Below the pieces are notes generated by a model, which was not told the DNA's origin, did no database searches, and saw only the letters and a list, made by a program, of their open reading frames with translations. From Mytilisepta virgata (taxonomy: Eukaryota; Mollusca; Bivalvia; Mytilida; Mytilidae), in contig CM051519.1 in the NCBI GenBank assembly GCA_028015205.1, positions 37,739,979 through 37,803,978 of the forward strand: a DNA stretch of 64,000 nucleotides. The letters are read 5' to 3'. Shown in pieces: positions 22,151-33,023 of this stretch (position 1 is the stretch's first letter; each line of letters starts with the position of its first letter). Made by a program: the position numbers and the translations under genes.

Positions 22151-22793
22151 TTAATACCTGTTGATCTTTCTAACACCAAAGCAAAACCAGAAATGAAAAG
22201 GAAAATACTTCCAACCAAAGTGGAGAGAACCAAACGGCTGGACAACACAAGTGGAGGACCCAGCAAAGTGGATCCAAACAAGAAATGTACAAAGTGTCAA
22301 ATGAACAAGAGCTTTGAGGAATTCTACAAAAACATGAATGTCTGCAAGGGGTGTAGAAGGATTGACAACGAGTGGACAAGACTTAATAGAGGTGGATCTT
22401 TCTAACACCAAAGCAAAACCAGAAATGAAAAGGAAAATACTTCCAACCAAAGTGGAGAGAACCAAACGGCTGGACAACACAAGTGGAGAACCCAGCAAAG
22501 TGGATCCAAACAAGAAATGTACAAAGTGTCAAATGAACAAGAGCTTTGCGGAATTCTACAAAAACATGAATATCTGCAAGGGGTGTAGAAGGATTGACAA
22601 CGAGTGGACAAGACTTAATAGAGACCTCATCAGAAAAGTGAAATCTGAACTGCAACAATCTCGAAACGAATACTTTGCAAAACGGTTGTGTATGAATCAA
22701 CAAGCCGTTGAGGAACCTGTAGCTAATACAAGCACTTGCAGGACGACCGGATCTCATTCTACTATCGAATCCCAGGAAAGAAAGACGTCTTAA
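22151..22793 (+). pseudogene. Element ORF with CxxC..CxxC zinc-binding motif, internally duplicated
   Basis: A segment of about 230 bp encoding MKRKILPTKVERTKRLDNTS and KKCTKCQMNKSFEEFYKNMN followed by VCKGCRRIDNEWTRLNR is present twice in tandem (from about 22161 and 22391). The motif is C-x2-C-x15-C-x2-C, a zinc-ribbon or knuckle shape like those in some HNH-type and phage endonuclease proteins; no HNH core is visible. The duplication breaks the frame between copies. The second copy continues with DLIRKVKSELQQSRNEYFAK and stops at 22793. It may be an accessory DNA-binding protein of the element; function unknown. Confidence 0.6.
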
Positions 22794-23251
22794 ATGTATA
22801 CCTGTGACATATGTAGATACCAATCCAAGCGAACCTTCATCCTAGTGCGACACAAACAGAATGCACACGGTATGGAAGAGGATTCAACAGAGTATAGTGA
22901 TTCAGTCACACACCACCACAGAAGCCGATGACGAGGAACCGGAACAAAGCAGTGACCATGAATCAAACGAAGACTCCGAAGAGCAATGCGAACAGTCTCC
23001 ATGGGAAGTCATTTTGAATAGAACAAGTTCATCAAACAGAATACTCACAGAAAGTAAACGAACTAGTCGAAGCCGGAATGGAAGAAGACAAAGCACGCTT
23101 GGCAGCATATAGAGACATGTTTGACTCATATAGAGACGAAATGCGAAAGCATTACCTCGGACTGATGTCCTGGCATCAAGACATGAATAAAGACCCCGTA
23201 CATAGAAAGATCAAGAAAACAGCTAAACGCCTGAGAGAAGAGGAAGACTAG
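22794..23251 (+). pseudogene. Element ORF with one C2H2 zinc finger, acidic linker and charged helix, frame-broken
   Basis: Starts immediately after the previous stop (TAA ATG). Frame 1 gives MYTCDICRYQSKRTFILVRH and KQNAHG, a C2H2 finger C-x2-C-x12-H-x4-H. A second frame continues with the acidic EADDEEPEQSSDHESNEDSE. A third gives VEAGMEEDKARLAAYRDMFD, EMRKHYLGLMSWHQDMNK and ends KRLREEED at 23251. Three frames in succession mean at least two shifts, or introns that I cannot place. I do not recognise the family. Confidence 0.55.
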
Positions 23252-23479
23252 GAATCAAAAGAATCATGGGAATATGCCGTAGAAAAAAAATATAAAAAAA
23301 AAATACAAAATAAAAAAAAGGGGGTAATGCAGCCTATATATGTTTATACATATATATAGCCAGTCACAAGCCTGGACAAATGCAGAGTGGCCTTTCAAAT
23401 AACCCGGATGTAAGGGTGCTCTCGCACAGACCCAATCTTTGCCTAACGACAATCGACCACCACTAGCAGCAGCAGCCCC

Positions 23480-24826
23480 AAAACCGATATGAGCACGCGA
23501 GTAAGGTCATGATTAGCGATGAGCAGCAAAGAGCAAGAGCAAAACAGCGATGAACAAGAGAAAAGCAGCGATGACGAACAGCAACAGGCAGCAGGACCGA
23601 AATGAGCACGCGAGTAAGGTCATGATTAGCGATGAGCAGCAAAGAGCAAGAGAAAAACAGCGAGGAGCAAGGGAAGAGCAGCGATGACGAACAGCAACAA
23701 GCAGCTGGACCGAAATGAGCCTGCGCGTAAGGTCATAATTAGCGATGAGCAGCAAAGAGCAAGAGCAAAACAGCGATGAACAAGAGAAGAGCAGCGATGA
23801 CGAACAGCAACAGGCAGCAGGACCGAAATGAGCACGCGAGTAAGGTCATGATAAGCGATGAGCAGCAAAGAGCAAGAGAAAAACAGCGAGGAGCAAGGGA
23901 AGAGCAGCGATGTCGAACAGCAACAAGCAGCAGGACAGAAATGAGCACGCGAGTAAGGTCATGATTAGCGATGAGCAGCAAAGAGCAAGAGAAAAACAGC
24001 GAGGAGCAAGAGAAGAGCAGCGATGACGAACAGCAACAAGCAGCAGGACCGAAATGAGCACGCGAGTAAGGTCATGATTAGCGATGAGCAGCGAAGAGCA
24101 GCGAAGAGCGGCATGGAGCAAGAGAAGAGGAACGAAGTGCATCATAGAGCAATGAAATGCCAAGGCGGTTGCTAAGGACACCCCTCCACTGATCTATTGG
24201 TGACAGCATTACTTGGAGGTAAGGGGACATAATCCAATCCTACCTTTGGTCCTCACAGAAAACAACACCCCCAGATGAAAAGAGCGGGATAAGGGGGGAT
24301 AATCCAATAATGTACTTCGTATACTCTCGGACTTCGACATAACAGTGAGAGTATCAGTCCCTAGAGACCGAGTTAAGATCCAGAGACGACCGAAAAGTGC
24401 GGGAAAAGGGAGATAATTCAATCTGAGTTCTGGTCAAGCATGGCACATCCGAGTCCTGGCACGTTACTTCCGTAAGTAGATAAGGGAAAATGGCGCGAAA
24501 ATCCATCACTTCCGGTTGCGCATGCGCGCAAACCACTTCCGGTACTTCCGGTCCTGACACGTGACTGCCGTCACTTCCGTAAACAATGGCGGGAAAATCC
24601 ACTACTTCCGGTTGTGCATGCGCGCAAACCACTTCCGGTTCCGCCTGAACATGCGCAGACGACATATCCGGGTACAAGCACGTGACTTGCGTTACTTCCG
24701 TTAAAAAATGGTGGGAGAACACATCACTTCCGGTTGCGCATGCACGCAAAACCGGTTCCGGTCACGTCACTTCCTGTGATGTCATTTCCGGTTGACGTCA
24801 CTTCCGGCACCTCCTCCACAAATGCT
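23480..24826 (-). repeat. Right inverted arm of the long-armed element with 113-bp tandem array
   Basis: From the inside out: five to six units of about 113 bp (phrase GATGAGCAGCAAAGAGCAAG at about 23518, 23629, 23741, 23857, 23970, 24084), the arm body (24150-24440), then the motif-rich terminus (24440-24826). The unit length is not a multiple of three, yet minus-strand frames stay open across the units, giving overlapping spurious ORFs. The array is longer than that in the left arm. Confidence 0.88.
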
Positions 24827-27800
24827 AAAAGAAAATGTAAGTAAAACAAATCCCAGCGAAGGAACAATTAAAACTATAGATATGGCAGCTTTTAACGTCC
24901 CCGTATATGATTCCCCTCTGATTCAACAAAATAGACAGTATACTTTACCACAACGTCCAAACAAAAACCCGAATTTTACGCAACTATCACCAACCTCTCC
25001 TGCCTTTGGATTCTACACAAGTACCCCGCAAAATGTACATCCAATGATGAACAATGTTGTAGATGTAAACGGCAAACTTGACATTCTTGCACAAAAAGTT
25101 AACGAAATTTGTGATAAATTATCGTCAATTGATGAACTATAAATGAAGTTAAGCTCATTTGATAAATCTGTTCAAAACTTGACAAATACCGCAGAGAATG
25201 TGTCAAAGAGGGTCGACGAGGTAGAAAAAAGTATGAGTTTTATAAACGAAAAGTTTGAAGTGAGTCAAAAAGACGTTCATGTTGTAAAAGTGCAGTTGTT
25301 GAAATCCGAACAGACAGTGGTGCGCAAATGACGCAATTTTTCGGTTACAAAAAGATTTAGAGGACCTCAATGCCAGACACATCGATCTTCAAACAAGGTC
25401 AATACGGGAAAATCTTATTTTCACTGGAATACCGCTGCAAGATAAAAATGAAGAAATCGAAGTGACGGAAGAAACCCTTGAAAAGTTTATGACCGAACAG
25501 TTAAAATTACGTCGAATTCCCGAATACGAACGTGCTCACCGATTTGGTAAAGAATATGAAGAATAATATCCGGATGGAACAGTGAAACTTAGTACAACAC
25601 CAATTGTCTGTAGATTTAGAAATTTTAAAGAATGAGAGTTTGTCAGAAAAGCCGCTAGCGAGCTAATGGGAACCGGACTTGGAATAAGTGAACAATTTCC
25701 AAAAGAAATTAATGACAAGCGTAGAGTTTTATAGCCATACTTCCAGGAAGCAGAAGAAAAAATCATTTTTTAAAAGGGACCGACTATTCATCGAGGGTAT
25801 TGAATTTTTCCCACCGAAGAAACATGACGATGAAATGGAAGCAAACTTTGAGAATAGACAAACGCCACGTAATTACGGAGAAGAAACCGTTAGAACTGAT
25901 GATTTATACGACGACAGTGACTTTCACTCAATAAACAACGATTCAGAATTTATAACTGTAAATGAACCTGATAATTATGTAAAATTGTTGTCATTATACG
26001 TATGTGGTATTAAAAATCGTTTATTATATCCTGAAATTAATTCTCTCTTGAATAGCTACGATATCGTCTGTTTAAAAGAAACTAAATTCGACGATTGTGA
26101 TGTTATTAATTGTGATGAATTTATTTTTAGTTTCAAAAATAGACATAAAATTGCAAATCATAGATCTGGTGGTATTGCTTTAGGCTACCGCAAATATTTA
26201 AAAAAGTTTATTAAACCTATTGAATCAGAATGTACATTTGTATATTGGTTTACTATTGACAAAAAAGTTTTTGGTCTATCTGAAAGTGTCATTTTTGGGA
26301 TTGTTTATATACCACCAGTTAATACAGCGTATACATCTGAAGATGCTTTTAAAGAAATAGAAGTTGAATTTCAAAGATGTTCTCAGAGTACTAACTATAT
26401 CGTTATGGTCGGTGATTTTAACAGTCGCGTAGCTAATTTATCCGATTGTTATGATGGGGATAGTAGGGATGAGTTTTTCATTAATTACATTTTATTTAAA
26501 ATAAAATAATTTATATGACACAAGTTTGCGTACTTCTATTTTCAGTACATGTGTGGTTAATTATAATTTTTAATCTACCTCCGGTATTGATAATTGGACG
26601 CTTATAAATATTCATTAGCTAAATATCAATAAACAAAACTGGACAATTAAATCACTGTTTTGTCATCACATGACCTTTACAGCTGACAAAGATTTTGATG
26701 AGTGAAGGTGGACAAAGTTGAGTTTTTCATTAATAATTTTACTGATGAAACCGATTATACTGATGTACATGTATTAGATAATCTGAATATACCCAGATTA
26801 AGAAAAAGTGCAGATGTTATGGTAGAAAGTTTTTAGATTTTTGTAAAAATAATAAAATGTTTATCTTAAATGGTAGAATAGGTCAAGATGTTATTGGTAA
26901 ACCAACAAGTACAAATAATAGTGTCATAGATTATATTATTTGTTCTGGACAATTTTGCATGGTATAGATAATTTTGAAGTTTGTGAGTTTTCTAAACTTT
27001 TTTCAGATGTACATTTTCCTTTAGCTCTACAAATTAGTAAGAAATTTAGAAATTCATTAGCATCAAATATTTCTGAACTGCCACAGGAAACAGAATACAG
27101 AATAGGCAAATGGAATGTGGAGAAAATAAATGAATTTAAGAACAACATTGATATAAATAAAGTTAATCAGATTATTTCTGAACTATCTGAATATAGTGGT
27201 GCTGCAAATGTAACTAAAAATGAAGTAAATACTGTAGTAACAAATATTTCCGACATTTTAACTGATTCTGCCAATACTACTTTTGAAACACGTAAATTGA
27301 ACAGAAATATATTAAATTGCTCCAGAAAGCAAACAGATAAACAGTGGTATGATACTGATTGTAAAAAAGCCAAAAAAAGAATTGAGAAAAGCACAAAGAT
27401 TGTATAAACATTACGGGTCAAATTTATTCAAAGAAAGACTGCGACATTGTGAAAAATATTATAAAAATGTTATGGATAAAAATATTAAGAAATATAATAG
27501 AGAATTTGGTAATAATATGAAAAGCTTAAAAACCAAAAATCCCAAAGAATTTTGGAAAATTTTGAACAGAGGTCGCCAAAGAGAAAAAAGCAACATATAG
27601 ATTGAAACTTTATCTGATTTTTTCAAGGAACTGAATAAAAACAATTTTGAAGACGAATATATTATTCCGAATGATATGAGTTCAGAGTTAATTAATGAGA
27701 CACTTAATTGTGAGATTACGCGAGAAGAAATTATTAAAGTTGTTAAAAGGGTGAAAAATAACAAATCGCCGGGCTAAGATAAAGTTATTAATGAATATAT

Positions 27801-27955
27801 TGCTAATTCTCTGGACAGTATGATTGATGTTTATGTAAAACTGTTTAATCTTATTTTTGATATACGGGTATATTGCCGGAGGCCTAGCTTATTGGTAATA
27901 TAATACCAATCTTTAAAAACAAGGGTTGTAAATTAGACCTATTACTTTATTGTCA
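24827..27955 (+). mobile_element. LINE copy C: ORF1, endonuclease and linker, decayed
   Basis: ORF1 remains: MAAFNVPVYDSPLIQQ (about 24880), a coiled-coil stretch (LDILAQKVNEICDKL, VSKRVDEVEKSMSFINEKFE) and an RRM-like block (IRENLIFTGIPLQDKNEE). Then comes an apurinic-type endonuclease: LKETKFDDCDVINCDEF, HRSGGIALGYRKYL, GIVYIPPVNTAY, IVMVGDFNSRV, and after an insertion DYIICS and SKLFSDVHFPLALQ (SDH-like end). The linker runs to KRVKNNKSPG. Several stops and frameshifts are present and the RT domain is missing. It ends where LINE D's 3' tail begins, tail to tail. Same family as D, E and G. Confidence 0.88.
26486..26718 (-). mobile_element. SINE-like 233-bp insertion with 16-bp target-site duplication
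   Basis: TGAGTTTTTCATTAAT occurs at 26470-26485 and again at 26719-26734. Removing the insert and one copy restores the endonuclease frame (DEFFINNFTDETDYTD). The insert has an A-rich end when read on the minus strand and no ORF. The duplication length fits a LINE-mobilised retroelement. No tRNA-like promoter is visible. Confidence 0.82.
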
Positions 27956-28084
27956 TTCAATTCAATTTAATTCTTTATTCTCATACAGCCAATACATGGT
28001 ACAGAGAAATCAACAACAAATAATATAACAAATACTATAACAATACTATATACAATATACAATACAAACACGCAGGTAAGACAA

Positions 28085-31000
28085 TTACACAGGTGCAACA
28101 GGTAAGCCAGGAGTACAAACACAGATATTGATATGCCTTATGAATTTACATAGTTTTCTTAACAAAGTACCTTTTTTACATGACAATAACTGGCGAAATT
28201 TTAAAATATTTTGAGCTTTCAAGTAATATTTGGGCAGATACTGTTTACGCATTTCGTTTAAAGAAGTACATTCAAGAACGTAGTGATACCCATCGCCTAG
28301 TTTATTTTGATTACAAAGATTACAGAACCGGTTTTGTCTTTCAATATTTTGCCAGCGCCCAGTTTCGATTGGTAAATAGTGATTTTTTGTTCTAAATCTG
28401 CACAATTTGATAGAGTTAGATTGATCTAGAATGTTGAAATAATCTTCAAACTCAAACTTTGACTTGAATATTCTGTAATTAAGTGCTTTTGATGATTCAA
28501 ACATGGTCGAGTGCCAGTTTTGTATAAATTGGTCTAATAATCGTTGCTTTAACATATGTTTTAACCAATCAATACTTTGAAAGTTACTTGTTTCCCATAT
28601 GATCGAAAAGCCACAATCATCTAAAATACTTTTCGCATTCTGGATCAAGCTAAAATTCATGTTACCGTGATCGTTTAATTTACGAGAAAGTTTATATAGA
28701 ATATTAGAGAATTTCGACTGCTTACCTCTTACAAGTCGTGACCAAAAACTAATAAGTCTAATCTTTATATCAATTTCGATTGAATGTCTGCCCAGTTCAC
28801 CATAAACCATATAATTTGGAGTGGAAGATTTCAGGTTCAGAAGAATTTTACAAAATTTTAGATGGATTCGTTCTAAGATTTCACTTTTACCAAAACCCCA
28901 TATCTCACAACCGTATAGCATAATAGGCTTAATCATTTTGTCAAATAGATCAAGCTGAGTTTTAATAGACAGTTTATATAATATTCCTATCTTAAGAAGT
29001 TCGTACATCGCTTTAAGTGCCTTTTCAGCTAATTTCTTTTTAGTAACATCAAAATTACATGTTTTTGTAAAGGTAACGCCAAGATAATTAAATTCTTTAA
29101 CTATTTCTATTTCGATATCTTTATATAAAAATTTTATGTTATTTTTCAAACGACCTAAGCCAAACACCAAAACTTCAGTTGTTTTATCGACATTTACCTT
29201 CATCTTCCATGAGTCACAATATTCACCAAAACAATTCAGTTGTATTTGTAAATCTTCAGCTGATTCAGCCAAAAGTACAGTATCATCGGCGTATAATAAA
29301 ATGAAAAGTTTCAAATAAATGTTAAGTTCACTTTCAAGAGCTTCATTGACACTTTCAAGACCAATTACATTTTTAGTTAACATAAAATCTTCTAAGTCAT
29401 TTAGAAAAATGGCAAAAAGAAAAGGTTACAAGTTTTCTCCTTGCCGAACGCCATTCTCACAATTAAAATATTCTGATGTACATTTATTATAACAAATACA
29501 TGACTTTATATTACTGTACATATTAAATATTACATTATACATTTTTCCATTTATGTTATTCAATAACAATTTGTAAAATAGACCATCTCTCCAAACTTTA
29601 TCAAATGCTTTCTCAAAATCGATGGAATGCACAATAGAGTTTCTTCTTTTTTGACTTTAAGATATGGAACATTGTAAAGATAGAAAAAATATTATCAAGA
29701 GTTGAAAAATCTTTACGAAACCCGCTCTGATTTTCCTTAATGACATTAAATTCTTCAGAAAATCTGTTTAACCGAGTATTCAATATAGCAGTAAATAATT
29801 TCCCTAGACAACTAACTATCGTTATTGGTCTATAATTTTTCGGATCGTTAGGATCACCCTTATTTTTATAAATAGGTTTTATTATTCCGGTTAACCAACA
29901 ACTAGGTAATATACCAGAGTCAAATATAATGTTAAAAAGTATTTCGTAAATATTTATAAACTTGTTGGCAGTTGATTTAATGTATTCATTTAAAATTTCA
30001 TCTTCTCCACAGGCTTTATTATTTTTCAGATCTTTTATACATCTAAAAATTTCATCTTGTGAAATATATCCATTTATATCTACATTACCAGGGTATTCAT
30101 TAACTGGTCTTTGTGGTAGCTAGTTTTCATTGTCCTTCATATTGAGATTTTTAAAGAATTCATGCAATATATTAATATCTATATCGGGTTGTTTCTTTTT
30201 TTTGGGTTGCTTTAATGTATTCCAAAATTGTTTAGGGTCTTTAACTGAGTCATTGTTCAAATCGTCTGATAATTTTTTGCAATAATCTTTATATTTATTG
30301 TCCATTATTTCTTATATTTTTGCTCCGCTTCAATCATATGAGAACGGTTTTGCATTGTGTTATTAACTTTATATGTCTTTTTAGATTTTCGATAAGTTCG
30401 TCTGGCAGCTTTACATTCTTCGTCAAACCAGGGTTTATGATTTTTGTTGTTTTTACAAATGTTATTATTATTAGGTTTCCTAGTATTGTAAGTGCCAAAA
30501 GTTTCTGAAGCACAATTCGTAAATATACTTCCTAAGTCGTTAAGTAGAGAATCTATGGTTTCATTTTCTGGACCGACAGCATTGCTATGACAGTCTGTAA
30601 GCTTTTGCTCCAAAAGAAGAAGTTTTTCATCATCAATTTTATTTTGAAAATCTATCACCTTACTTTTATCCCAAGGTTTAATTTTTGTATTTTTTGAAGT
30701 TATGACAGTTTGAATATTGCTATTAGCATTTATCATTCCCTTATCATTAAATTCAATATGTAGGGGCGTATGAACGTCGGACAACAATTTACTTGTTTCT
30801 AATATATCAAACTCTTTAAGAATCTTTATAAGTTCGGGACTGCATAAACAGTAGTCAACGACACGAGCATTTTTGAAGGTCAATTTCCCAATACCCTTGT
30901 CACTTCCCGATCTACCATTCGATATAAACATATTAAACCCTTTACAGAGATTAAGAAGAAAATTACCATATCTATTCTTGATTTTATCCATGTTATGCCG

Positions 31001-31898
31001 ATCTACAGACATATTTAAGGTTTTCAATAAATTAGAAAAATCATCAACAAAATCTGAAAAATCATATTTAACGTGCCTTTCTTCGTCTATTTCAACGAAA
31101 TCCTTCTCGCAGGAAGTTCTGGCATTAAAATCTCACAAAAGACATACATAATTTGATCTATTTAAAAATGACAACAATTCCAGTTCAATTTCACCAAAAG
31201 CATCATCTGAGGAGTATTTCTTGTGTTCTGGTGGTACATATACTACACCGAAAAATACAGGTTGATCGGTTTTAAATAACTGTTCGTTACACTTAAACCA
31301 CATTACAAACTTACTATCTGTATTTACAATTTCAATATATTTATCCAAATTATCTTTATATCCTACAATTATTCCACCCGAACATCTTTTTGAAATTTGT
31401 TTTCTGTTCTTCATATGAAATGTGTATCAGGGAAAGTTTATTATGTCAATATCGTCTGTTTTGGTTTCAACAAAACAGGCAATATCGTGGGCTTCTATCA
31501 AACTTTGGAATTCTGGATAATGTAACCTTGTTTTTATTCCACAACAGTTCAGACATGAAATTTTGATAGAGTTTTCATTATCACGAAAAATTACAGATCT
31601 GTTTAAATCAACCGGGATACAGTCGGGATTACTGTTACCATCCGTATTCATGTAACATCTTTTATTGTCTTTGGGTATATCACAAATTCAAATTTTTTGT
31701 AAAATGTTCAATCTTTTTTTCTAAATATTGGATTTCAAATTCAACTGCTGAAAAGTGACCTGATATACCCTCAGCTCTACATGTACAAGGAATAAGTAAA
31801 CATTTTTTACAACAGTTTAAACATGATTTAGACAAACTTTCAATTTCTAATTTACATTTATTTACAAGATCATAAAAACTGTCTTCTTCTTTGTACAC
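28085..31898 (-). pseudogene. LINE D ORF2: endonuclease, reverse transcriptase and C-terminal domain
   Basis: Order on the minus strand: Cys-rich start (SLSKSCLNCCKKCLLIPCTC), endonuclease (SCLNCCGIKTRLHYPEF, CFVETKTDDIDI, SGGIIVGYKDNL, FFGVVYVPPEHK), linker, RT finger and palm (SIDFEKAFDKVW, CENGVRQGENL, a TAA, then PFLFAIFLNDLEDF, LLYADDTVLLAESAEDLQ) and a C-terminal zinc-knuckle-like CNLCNQNKLGDGYHYVLEC (C-x2-C..H..C). The YADD catalytic site is intact. The last 432 codons (29383-28085) are uninterrupted. Upstream stops near 31652, 31415, 31133 and 30119 kill the ORF. Confidence 0.88.
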
Positions 31899-31928
31899 AT
31901 TGAAAAGTTTTTGTGCCCCTTGGCGTTC

Positions 31929-33023
31929 CTAGTACGAATGTTCATGGATTTTATCCGGTGTAAACGAGTCCGACCTTCGAAGTCTCTTATATGGGCGGTC
32001 CTGATCCTTGGATGTTCTTAAGAGCGAATCTCTGTAGGATTTGTCTCTGTTTTGATTAGGTGGAACGATATTATCCTGGGCGGTGTACTGTGATCCATTT
32101 AGGAAAAGTTTGTCACGTACCAGTACGGCGGTCTTACCCTGACGTCTTGCCTCTTTGAAAGCGGGATGCAATTGTTTGCGGCGGTCTTCTACGGATTTCG
32201 GATATTGTTCGTGGATTCCGAAGGGAGTATTTTTTAGCAATGTTGCCTGCTCCAGTACCATACGCAGGTCTTTATGGTAGATAAATCTGGCCACAATCGG
32301 TCTTGGTTTGTCATAAAATCTCTTACCAAACCTATGGACATTCCCAAATTCAATATAATGTTCTATACCAAGTTGTTCGTATATAAATGATCTTAACTTA
32401 AGCTCAGTATCCTCTGTTTGTTGCTCAGCTAGGTTTGTGAAAATCAAATTATTTTTCATAGATCGGCACTGAAGGTCCTCTACTAAGGCCTCAAGTTTAT
32501 GGATCTTGTCAACATCTATTCTGCTAGTAGCACCAGTATTGGGGTGTTGGTTTTCTAATACGGCGACTCGGCTAACCAGTGACTCTATATTGTTGAACTG
32601 GCCTTTAGCTTTAGACTCTTGTGGTTTTACTGGATTTTCCACATTTAGACACTGTTCTAATTTACTCAATCTGATGTCATTGTTAATTATATTCCTAGTG
32701 TTTGTTTTTGTCTGTTTACTAGATTCGTCAAAGAGATTACCTAAACCTTCACAGCTACTTTCGCACTCAGACAGCTTTTTACTGATATCAGTTGTTGAGT
32801 TTTCTAAAGACCGGACCCTGGCAGACATACCTAATAATTCTTGCTTTAGCTCATCAAGCCGTTTATCAATGCTAGTTTCCATATGTTTCATCCGAGAGTC
32901 AATGTTCGTAACAATTTCAAGAATTAGGTTTAGTACTGTATTTGAGTTTTGCGAGTCGGCTTGTGTTAAATCTACAATTTTTCGACTCTCTTCAATCAAA
33001 TTGGCCGTTTGACTTAGTGACAT
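31929..33023 (-). CDS. LINE D ORF1 protein (coiled coil, RRM-like, C-terminal RNA-binding domain), 364 aa
   Basis: Nucleic-acid chaperone-type ORF1p that would coat the LINE RNA. Residues about 1-100 hold heptad-like MKHMETSIDKRLDELKQELL and a long coiled coil. Residues about 185-205 are LQCRSMKNNLIFTNLAEQ, the first strand of the L1-type RRM. Then RPIVARFIYHKDLRMVLEQA and TPFGIHEQYPKSVEDRRKQL are typical of the C-terminal domain. The tail is basic and ends RSDSFTPDKIHEHSY. The frame is open from ATG to stop with no lesion, in contrast to ORF2 31 nt downstream. Sequence is more GC-rich than its surroundings. Confidence 0.88.
   Translation of the reverse strand: MSLSQTANLIEESRKIVDLTQADSQNSNTVLNLILEIVTNIDSRMKHMETSIDKRLDELKQELLGMSARVRSLENSTTDISKKLSECESSCEGLGNLFDESSKQTKTNTRNIINNDIRLSKLEQCLNVENPVKPQESKAKGQFNNIESLVSRVAVLENQHPNTGATSRIDVDKIHKLEALVEDLQCRSMKNNLIFTNLAEQQTEDTELKLRSFIYEQLGIEHYIEFGNVHRFGKRFYDKPRPIVARFIYHKDLRMVLEQATLLKNTPFGIHEQYPKSVEDRRKQLHPAFKEARRQGKTAVLVRDKLFLNGSQYTAQDNIVPPNQNRDKSYRDSLLRTSKDQDRPYKRLRRSDSFTPDKIHEHSY

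Larger units (their letters stand above)
19668..24826. mobile_element. 5.2-kb element with long inverted terminal arms
   Basis: The first bases AGCATTTGTGGAGG (19668) reappear inverted as CCTCCTCCACAAATGCT ending at 24826. The arms stay alignable inward for more than 1 kb, to the 113-bp tandem arrays. Order: motif-dense terminus, unique arm, tandem array, centre with broken zinc-finger ORFs (about 21.5-23.3 kb), then the same inverted. No target-site duplication is evident: the left flank is a LINE thumb fragment and the right flank a different LINE. No transposase is recognisable, so it looks non-autonomous. Long arms with internal tandem repeats resemble foldback elements of other animals; superfamily unknown. 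Confidence 0.85.

Noticed and set aside
22045..22823. Hydrophobic minus-strand ORFs opposite the zinc-finger ORFs
   Set aside because: They duplicate with the tandem segment; the plus frame has spaced Cys motifs and better composition.
23513..24181. Overlapping hydrophobic minus-strand ORFs (LLIANHDLTR.. type)
   Set aside because: Each is the same 113-bp tandem unit in the arm array; the left arm gives the mirror ORFs.
32506..33012. 168-codon plus-strand ORF
   Set aside because: Antisense of the coiled-coil-coding LINE D ORF1.
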